Shown here: positions 7,066 through 11,457 of the stretch, in pieces
Position numbering within the stretch: the first letter of the stretch is position 1
Layout of the letters: every line of letters starts with the position of its first letter
Assembly (NCBI GenBank): GCA_017556665.1
Contig: JAFYMJ010000045.1
Coordinates: 1-11,457, forward strand
From: Bacteroidales bacterium
Lineage (GTDB): Bacteria > Bacteroidota > Bacteroidia > Bacteroidales > UBA932
Direction of reading: 5' to 3'
DNA length: 11,457 nucleotides
The notes under the pieces: model-generated
Databases searched by the model: none
Seen by the model: the letters and a program-made list of their open reading frames with translations, nothing else
Told to the model about the DNA's origin: nothing
Position numbers and translations under genes: made by a program

Positions 7066-8187
7066 TTATCTCATTACACCATCCCATGCAGCTTTACTTA
7101 GGGTAAAGGTGTAATCGTCCTGGTCATTTTCCCAATACATTACCCCTAACAGACCATTGTCATGTACCCATTTTGTTTTAATCTCTATGCTTTTTGCATT
7201 ATCATAATAACAGTACACCTCTCCGTTTTTGGTTACATATGGCAACTGAAAGGCGTTGTCCCAGTTTTCTATTGTATATCCTGTACCCAATGTCCGTATT
7301 GTCTTGTAAGAAAGAGCCGTTGTACTTCCAGAAAAAGCTATTCTGCCGTAGAAAGGAATTCCTATAACCATTTTCTCTGGGCTTACCCCTGCCCTGATAT
7401 ATTCTCTGTGGGTTCTGTATATATCCCAATATGCTCCCGATGCCCTTATTGCATTATGAGGTTGTTTGCCTGCATCAAGATCATATGTCATAATGTTTAC
7501 ATAGTCTACAACATTGTCAAGAGCCTTAATGTCTATATATCTGTATCCTCCTCCCGATGCAATTTTCTTGTCCATGCAATACCCTGCATATGTAAGAAGA
7601 TATTTGTCCCCTAATGTGGCTCTAAGCTGTTGCATCATAAGAACGTGGTTTTGGGTATCTGCAGTTACATCTGCTGCCTGTCCGCTCCATGCAAGTCCGG
7701 GGAACTCCCAATTTATATCAATTCCATCTATCCCCTCTTCTTTGCAGAAATTAAGGCAATCTTGGGCAAATTTCTTTCTGTTCTCTTCTGTTTTTACCAT
7801 TACAGAGAAACCTTCTCCTTTTTTATTGTCTGAATTTGTTACAGTGTTTGTAATTGAAAGGAGAACTTTAAGGTTTGGATTCTGTTTTTTTAGTGCAACT
7901 ACACTCTCAAACCTTGATTTGCTCCCTTGCAGTTTTAGCCCTTTATATTTTCCTCCCGATACATAAATTTCTCCAAAGGCATAATTTATATGGGTACAGA
8001 TTTGAGGATTTGGCAATCTGCTGCCATAATATGTTACATAGGCTACTACAACCCTTCCCGGTTTGGCAGTTTGTGGAGTGTAAGGTTTGTCTTGTTCCGG
8101 GGTAGGGGTTACATCTTCTTTAGAGCAGGCTGAAATCATAAGAGCTAAAATTGAACAAAATATTATTTTGATTGTTATATTTTTCAT
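7066..8187 (-). CDS. GH18-family lipoprotein (chitinase / endo-beta-N-acetylglucosaminidase-like)
   Basis: A lipoprotein signal peptide ends at Cys21 (lobe LMISAC), followed by SKEDVTPTPE, so the protein is lipid-anchored in the envelope, possibly on the surface. Residues about 44-370 form a GH18 barrel. The catalytic strand reads D154-G-I-D157-I-N159-W-E161. Glu161 is the expected acid, but the Asp two residues before it in the canonical DxxDxDxE is Asn here. Strand 3 (VLLSITNTV, from about 108) replaces the usual SxGG, and MTYD at 233-236 supplies the conserved Tyr/Asp. The C-terminal GVMYWENDQDD carries the conserved Trp. The likely role is hydrolysis, or possibly only binding, of GlcNAc-containing glycans such as chitin, peptidoglycan fragments or N-glycans. 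No SusC/SusD genes are adjacent. Upstream the only promoter-like element is an imperfect TAAATTTA at 8208-8215. Confidence 0.9.
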   Translation of the reverse strand: MKNITIKIIFCSILALMISACSKEDVTPTPEQDKPYTPQTAKPGRVVVAYVTYYGSRLPNPQICTHINYAFGEIYVSGGKYKGLKLQGSKSRFESVVALKKQNPNLKVLLSITNTVTNSDNKKGEGFSVMVKTEENRKKFAQDCLNFCKEEGIDGIDINWEFPGLAWSGQAADVTADTQNHVLMMQQLRATLGDKYLLTYAGYCMDKKIASGGGYRYIDIKALDNVVDYVNIMTYDLDAGKQPHNAIRASGAYWDIYRTHREYIRAGVSPEKMVIGIPFYGRIAFSGSTTALSYKTIRTLGTGYTIENWDNAFQLPYVTKNGEVYCYYDNAKSIEIKTKWVHDNGLLGVMYWENDQDDYTFTLSKAAWDGVMR

Positions 8188-8275
8188 AAAAGGGGATTTT
8201 GGATAGGTAAATTTAGGTCTTTTATTCGCTATTTTTAGATAAAATGAAAAATTTTTAAAAAAATTTAAGAAAAAA

Positions 8276-8306
8276 TTTGGAAGTAAAGAAATTTTGTCTA
8301 CCTTTG
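8276..8306 (+). promoter_or_regulatory. consensus Bacteroidetes promoter for tRNA-Glu
   Basis: TTTG at 8276-8279 and TACCTTTG at 8299-8306 match both consensus elements exactly with a 19-nt spacer. The expected start, about 5-7 nt downstream, leaves a leader of roughly 12 nt before the mature tRNA at 8325. The flanking upstream bases (8240-8275) are almost pure A/T. Confidence 0.85.
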
Positions 8307-8324
8307 TAATCCCAAACGGTTAAC

Positions 8325-8396
8325 GCAGGATTCGTCTAACGGTTAGGACGGAAGATTCTCATTCTTCAAATAGGAGTTCGATTCTCCTATCCTGTA
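8325..8396 (+). tRNA. tRNA-Glu(CTC)
   Basis: The acceptor stem GCAGGAT (8325-8331) pairs with ATCCTGT (8389-8395), with one G-T pair at the end. The D arm is GTC/GAC (8334-8336, 8347-8349) and carries GG in its loop. The anticodon stem GAAGA/TCTTC (8351-8355, 8363-8367) encloses the loop TTCTCAT, giving anticodon CTC at 8358-8360, which reads GAG. The T arm AGGAG/CTCCT (8372-8376, 8384-8388) holds the loop TTCGATT. The discriminator is A8396; CCA is not encoded and must be added after transcription. The D-arm sequence TTCGTCTAACGGTTAGGAC is typical of bacterial tRNA-Glu. GAG is used frequently in the surrounding genes, in line with a dedicated CTC species. It stands alone with its own promoter and terminator. 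Confidence 0.93.
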
Positions 8397-8397
8397 C

Positions 8398-8435
8398 AAA
8401 AAAGCATCAGATTTTTCTGGTGCTTTTTCTTTTTT
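8398..8435 (+). terminator. Rho-independent terminator of tRNA-Glu
   Basis: GCATCAG (8404-8410) pairs with CTGGTGC (8417-8423) around a 6-nt loop. An A-run precedes the stem and a T-rich tail (TTTTTCTTTTTT, 8424-8435) follows it. It starts two bases after the tRNA. Confidence 0.9.
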
Positions 8436-8480
8436 ATCCATAAGTTGCTAACTTAGCATCTGAGATAAAAAAGAAATGTA

Positions 8481-9995
8481 ATGGAAGAACTTCCTCTAAA
8501 CTTACGTGGACTTAGATATAAAAGTTTCTCTTTGGTGTATATGCACTCTTTTGGTGTTGCAACAAAGGGCCTTGATAAGGTAGTTATAAATAATCCACAT
8601 ATAAAACTGTTCGATAACCTTGTAGATTCCCAGATTTTTGAGATTGATCCTCAGTTGGGTTCTCCCGTTAAAAGGTATATTCTCCCAGACTTTGATTTTT
8701 CTACTGTACTTGAAGAACCGTATGAGGTTACTATACAGGGAAAAATATATGTTGCCTTAGATCTTTTCCTTGGCCAGACTGCTATGCTCTCTTTTAAGAT
8801 GGTAGTTAACAATGATGCCTGCACTGCATCTGAAAGCATTACAACAGACCATCTTATTGCTCTGGCTGCCCTAAACTTGGGTGCGGAGCACTGGAATGTT
8901 GGAGAGGAGAGAACTTGCAGCAATATTAATCTTACCACTTCTCTTGTAGATATAAAGAATTTGCATGTAACTGCAGATGGAAATTTTATAGAGAAGGGGT
9001 ATAATTTGTCGGAGAATAAAGAGTGGAGCAACTCTTTTGATGTTGTGTGCGGATTGTACAAGAAGGCGGTGCTGAATATGCTTGATACGGTTGCTTACCC
9101 TTCAAAGAATTTTGTATATGTAGATATTTGGGAGGATGTAGATAATTATGACGGTTCTTTGCAGGCAATGGAGAAAGAGGAGGATATTATAAAATATATA
9201 TCTGACAACTGCAAGAAGGAGCTTGTTGGCCTAATGAGTCTGTATCCAAGTGAGTGGCCGTACAGGACAGAGGAGGCTTTTGATGATGTGTGTGGCTTTA
9301 ACATAGCAATAGATACAGATGATCTGGTGCTTGTTAACTCCTCTATGTGTGTAGTGTTTGGAACGTATGCCAGAAGGGGTAAAGATTCCCCTACAGATTG
9401 GGCAGAGATGATGAAAGACAGAAGTGTGCAGCACGTATCGTGGTTTGAGTATCTGCTTATTCTTCAGATGATACTGGCAAAGAAATATGCGTTGTCTATT
9501 GCCAAAAGGTATGTTATTAAGGAGTCTAACTACAACAACAGCAATGTCAATATTACAAGAGCTCAGATGCAGAGGAATACACAGCTTGAGATGGAGATTA
9601 CAAACTTGCTAATGAATCTTGATGCTGTTGATTACTCCAAGTTTATATCTCATAAGATAATGTTTGACAGAACAACAAAGAGGCTGGATATAGACAAGGA
9701 TTTGAGTGATTTGCAGAATATTCTAAAGAGAACAGAAAATGCCCTTAAGAATGTGAGTACGCTGCAGGAGCTGGAGCAATCGCAGAACATGAATATTATC
9801 TTGTTTGTTGTATCTGTGGCCTCTTTGGCACAGATTATTATGAGCGAGCCTAAAGTTCCGTTGCTGGAAAAGTTTAATCTTGGCTGGTTGGCCGGAGGGC
9901 TTGGGCATACAATAGTAAGCTTGACAATATTGTTGGCTGTTGTGGCCATTGGATATTTGATATATAACTTTATTAAGGACTTAAAAAATAAATAA
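8481..9995 (+). CDS. uncharacterised 504-residue protein: large soluble domain, coiled coil, two C-terminal membrane helices
   Basis: I do not recognise this family. Residues 1 to about 340 look soluble and mixed alpha/beta, with no signal peptide, several Trp/Tyr patches (IWEDVDNYDG near 216-225; PSEWPYRTEEAF near 256-267) and scattered Cys. Residues about 318-437 become helical, and about 405-437 looks like a coiled coil. Two membrane helices follow at about 438-454 and 476-497, joined by a roughly 20-residue loop (SEPKVPLLEKFNLGW), and the tail is Lys-rich. This order resembles CorA-type divalent metal channels, but their GMN motif after the first helix is absent, so ion transport is not shown. 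Both the N-domain and the tail should be cytoplasmic. The start follows an A-rich leader. A GNAT gene begins 2 nt after its stop. Only an imperfect TAACTTAG lies upstream as a promoter candidate. Confidence 0.8.
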   Translation: MEELPLNLRGLRYKSFSLVYMHSFGVATKGLDKVVINNPHIKLFDNLVDSQIFEIDPQLGSPVKRYILPDFDFSTVLEEPYEVTIQGKIYVALDLFLGQTAMLSFKMVVNNDACTASESITTDHLIALAALNLGAEHWNVGEERTCSNINLTTSLVDIKNLHVTADGNFIEKGYNLSENKEWSNSFDVVCGLYKKAVLNMLDTVAYPSKNFVYVDIWEDVDNYDGSLQAMEKEEDIIKYISDNCKKELVGLMSLYPSEWPYRTEEAFDDVCGFNIAIDTDDLVLVNSSMCVVFGTYARRGKDSPTDWAEMMKDRSVQHVSWFEYLLILQMILAKKYALSIAKRYVIKESNYNNSNVNITRAQMQRNTQLEMEITNLLMNLDAVDYSKFISHKIMFDRTTKRLDIDKDLSDLQNILKRTENALKNVSTLQELEQSQNMNIILFVVSVASLAQIIMSEPKVPLLEKFNLGWLAGGLGHTIVSLTILLAVVAIGYLIYNFIKDLKNK

Positions 9996-9997
9996 AT

Positions 9998-10531
9998 ATG
10001 TGGTGTAAAGCAGATTATACAGATGTTTCTGAGTTGGTGGAAATGTTCTGGGAAAATATAAGCAGTGCTCCAGAGTACATATCGCATGGAGAGATTCAAA
10101 TGGGAATGGCAAAAGGACCGGGTGAGCTGGAAGATGAAGATGTGGCAAAAGAGGTTTGGACAGATTATATAATGGATAAGATAGAGAGACAGGATGTAGA
10201 GTTCAATCCAGAGGATTTTGATCCCGACAACCTTCCTGCAGCCGTGCTTATCTATACATCAGAGGAGGATGACAAGATACTTGCATTTTCTGTATTGGAG
10301 CTTAGTGAAGATGGTGCTTCTGCATTTGGCGTAATATGCGATATGCTTGTGCATCCGTCTAAGAGAGGTACAGGTTTGGGCTCACAGTTGCTTGAAAAGA
10401 GCAAAGAGTGGTTCAGGAGTTTGGGAATAGATGAGATATACCTTGAGTCTGGCCTTAACAACCATTCTGCGCACCAGTTCTTTGAGAAAAAAGGTTTTAA
10501 ACCAGTCTCTTACGTTTTTAAACTTTCTTAA
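9998..10531 (+). CDS. GNAT-family N-acetyltransferase
   Basis: Residues about 80-175 form a GNAT domain that transfers an acetyl group from acetyl-CoA to an amine. The strand VICDMLVHP is followed by the pyrophosphate-binding loop R123-G-T-G-L-G128 and the helix SQLLEKSKEWF. Then come the strand EIYLES and the NNHSAHQFFEKKGF motif at about 154-167, typical of acetyltransferases acting on small molecules or protein N-termini. The first 75 residues are unusually acidic (GELEDEDVAKEVW; EFNPEDFDPDNLP) and probably set the substrate pocket. No known substrate class is obvious. The start is 2 nt after the stop of the 504-residue protein, so the two are almost certainly one transcript. A terminator follows 21 nt after the stop. 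Confidence 0.9.
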   Translation: MWCKADYTDVSELVEMFWENISSAPEYISHGEIQMGMAKGPGELEDEDVAKEVWTDYIMDKIERQDVEFNPEDFDPDNLPAAVLIYTSEEDDKILAFSVLELSEDGASAFGVICDMLVHPSKRGTGLGSQLLEKSKEWFRSLGIDEIYLESGLNNHSAHQFFEKKGFKPVSYVFKLS

Positions 10532-10552
10532 AAGAAATTATAGATAACATAT

Positions 10553-10581
10553 AAAGCCTATTGTTCTACCAAAGGCTTTTT
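10553..10581 (+). terminator. terminator after the GNAT gene, overlapping the end of plsY
   Basis: AAAGCCT (10553-10559) pairs with AGGCTTT (10573-10579) around a 13-nt loop and runs into TTTTT (10577-10581). The T-run is on the plus side, so it serves the GNAT unit. Its left arm spans the plsY stop codon and its right arm lies in plsY coding sequence. Confidence 0.65.
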
Positions 10582-11226
10582 CTTGAATATTAGTTTTGGC
10601 TCTGTCCCTTTCCATAATCTTTTTAGGTTACTGATATGGCAGAGCCAAATTATTATTGCTGCTATTATACTAAAGATTCTTATTGTATCTGTCTCTTTAG
10701 GGTTAAGGAGCATAGCAAAAATAAAGTTTACAAAGAAAGGGAAACAGCTTACGGCTGTTATTACGCTCACCGATACATATCTTGTTATGGTTAGCACTAT
10801 GCAGAATATTGCAAAACAGATAAGGAAGCAGTAAGGATGCAGCATAAGCAAAACACCACATAGTGTAGCCACCCCTTTCCCCCCTTTAAAATTGTGAAAA
10901 ATTGGGAAAATGTGCCCCATCATTGCAATTAGTCCAAAAAGAATCTGGGTACTTACAAACCCTTCTGTATAGCTTTTGAAAGGGAGCAGATAAACTACAG
11001 ATGCTGCGGCAATACCTTTGAACATATCAAAGAAAAGGACAAACAGTCCCATTCTCCACCCTAATACTCTTTGTGTATTGGTAGCCCCCGGATTACAGCT
11101 CCCGTGCTCTCTTACATCTATTCCGTAGATTGCCCTGCCAAGGACGATTGAGCTTGAAATTGAGCCCAACAGGTAACACGCAACACCAATTATTATGTAT
11201 AGGAATATTCCTAAAGGTAATGTCAT
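10558..11226 (-). CDS. plsY: glycerol-3-phosphate acyltransferase PlsY
   Basis: PlsY transfers an acyl group from acyl-phosphate (made by PlsX) to glycerol-3-phosphate, the first committed step of phospholipid synthesis, at the inner membrane. All three family motifs are visible. Motif 1 is GSISSSIVLGR at 21-31. Motif 2 is GSCNPGATN at 42-50, where most relatives have Gly in place of Cys44. Motif 3 is GHIFPIFHNFKGGKGVAT at 104-121. Five or more hydrophobic spans fit the known multi-pass topology. At 222 residues it is of normal length with a slightly long basic C-tail (KGTEPKLIFKKKPLVEQ). It diverges from mutS2 and converges on the GNAT gene. Confidence 0.95.
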   Translation of the reverse strand: MTLPLGIFLYIIIGVACYLLGSISSSIVLGRAIYGIDVREHGSCNPGATNTQRVLGWRMGLFVLFFDMFKGIAAASVVYLLPFKSYTEGFVSTQILFGLIAMMGHIFPIFHNFKGGKGVATLCGVLLMLHPYCFLICFAIFCIVLTITRYVSVSVITAVSCFPFFVNFIFAMLLNPKETDTIRIFSIIAAIIIWLCHISNLKRLWKGTEPKLIFKKKPLVEQ

Positions 11227-11245
11227 AAATTAAGTTTCAATTCTG

Positions 11246-11253
11246 CAAATATA
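11246..11253 (-). promoter_or_regulatory. -7 element for plsY
   Basis: On the minus strand this reads TATATTTG, a full TAnnTTTG match, 19 nt before the plsY ATG. The -33 region, 19-21 nt upstream on that strand, is A/T-rich without a clear TTTG. It is the left half of an 18-bp inverted repeat shared with the mutS2 promoter. Confidence 0.55.
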
Positions 11254-11255
11254 AC

Positions 11256-11263
11256 TATATTTG
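11256..11263 (+). promoter_or_regulatory. -7 element for mutS2
   Basis: TATATTTG fully matches TAnnTTTG and lies 33 nt before the mutS2 ATG. The nearest -33-like sequence is TTTC at 11235-11238 with a 17-nt spacer, which is shorter than usual. It mirrors the plsY element across a 2-nt centre (11254-11255). Confidence 0.5.
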
Positions 11264-11296
11264 TGTATTAAATTAAAAGGGAAGAGAAATTCTGTA

Positions 11297-11457
11297 ATGG
11301 AGAATTGTGCTAAAATAGAATATAAGCTTGGTTTTGACAAGATTAAGTCGCAGGTTGTATTGCGCTGCTCTACAAATTATGCAAAGGATAGAGTGGAGAG
11401 GGAAAGGGTATCGGGAAATCCTGCAACTATAGAGAAGAGACTTATCCTCACCGACGA
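11297..11457 (+). CDS. mutS2: N-terminus of MutS2, Smr-domain endonuclease/ATPase (cut by window end)
   Basis: The first 53 residues are visible and the frame is open to the window end. MENCAKIEYKLGFDKIKSQV, then RCSTNYAKDRVE and later IEKRLILTDE, follow the usual start of MutS2: a short strand, LGFDKI, a helix ending near a Cys/Ser pair, an A/GxxRV turn, then a helix ending in LxxTDE. MutS2 acts on branched DNA and on collided ribosomes, depending on species; the ATPase and Smr nuclease domains would lie beyond the window. The start is supported by an A-rich leader (AAAAGGGAAGAGAAAT) and a promoter-like element upstream. It diverges from plsY. Confidence 0.85.
   Translation, partial: MENCAKIEYKLGFDKIKSQVVLRCSTNYAKDRVERERVSGNPATIEKRLILTD

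Noticed and set aside
7514..7966. 150-codon plus-strand open frame opposite the GH18 gene
   Set aside because: It lies wholly within a gene with clear GH18 motifs and has shadow-like composition (rich in Ser, Cys and Pro) with no domain pattern.
8208..8215. TAAATTTA as the -7 element of the GH18 gene
   Set aside because: It lacks the final G, is self-complementary by AT-richness and has no -33 partner; kept only as a weak possibility.
8216..8275. Very A/T-rich stretch as a possible origin or small RNA
   Set aside because: No repeats, DnaA boxes or hairpins seen; it is best explained as upstream AT-rich promoter DNA for the tRNA.
8436..8480. TAACTTAG (8450-8457) as promoter of the 504-residue protein gene
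   Set aside because: One mismatch in the key TTTG part and no TTTG at 19-21 nt upstream; not strong enough to list.
9650..10099. 149-codon minus-strand open frame spanning the 504-residue protein/GNAT junction
   Set aside because: It is antisense to two well-formed genes, with a Cys/Ser/Ile-rich translation and no motif.
1..11457. CRISPR arrays, insertion sequences, prophage or defence islands
   Set aside because: No regularly spaced repeats, transposase or integrase motifs, terminal inverted repeats or target duplications were found by reading both strands.

Overview
The window looks like ordinary chromosome from a low-GC member of the Bacteroidetes, most likely Bacteroidales. Three things point there. 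First, promoter-like sites match the Bacteroidetes pattern TTTG / 19-21 nt / TAnnTTTG rather than the E. coli -35/-10 pattern. Second, starts lack strong Shine-Dalgarno sequences and sit behind A-rich leaders. Third, the gene families fit that phylum: Na/Pi cotransporter with a PhoU-like tail, EFR1-type flavodoxin-ferredoxin, GH18 lipoprotein, stand-alone hotdog proteins, PlsY, MutS2. Codon use leans on AGA/AGG for Arg and ATA for Ile. The genus cannot be named from this sequence.

Layout. Bases 3-146 are the 3' end of an unidentified gene. A plus-strand pair follows: a small two-helix membrane protein (241-684) and a Na/Pi-cotransporter family protein with a PhoU-like domain (709-2442), ending at a long hairpin (2449-2502). 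Facing it is a minus-strand pair with an ATGA overlap: an exported class C beta-lactamase-family serine hydrolase (4590-3070) and a nicotinamidase-like cysteine hydrolase (3073-2522). A divergent promoter region separates them from a plus-strand pair: a flavodoxin/2[4Fe-4S] ferredoxin fusion (4665-5507) and a membrane-anchored or exported DRGH nuclease (5519-6298). Its 3' end overlaps a minus-strand group: a GH18 lipoprotein (8187-7066) followed by two tiny hotdog-like proteins (7021-6656 and 6656-6291), the latter two probably with their own promoter.

A tRNA-Glu(CTC) gene (8325-8396) has a near-perfect promoter and its own terminator. Next comes a plus-strand pair: an unrecognised 504-residue protein with a CorA-like layout but no GMN motif (8481-9995), and a GNAT acetyltransferase 2 nt downstream (9998-10531). 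At the right end plsY (minus) and the start of mutS2 (plus, cut by the window) diverge from a near-symmetric promoter region.

How the genes work together. No single pathway spans the window; it reads as short one- to three-gene units for phosphate transport, phospholipid synthesis, DNA maintenance, envelope hydrolases and redox. I see no insertion sequence, phage, CRISPR array or obvious defence island. The best candidates for something undescribed are the 504-residue protein/GNAT pair and the two-gene hotdog pair, whose second member appears to lack the usual FabZ-type catalytic loop.
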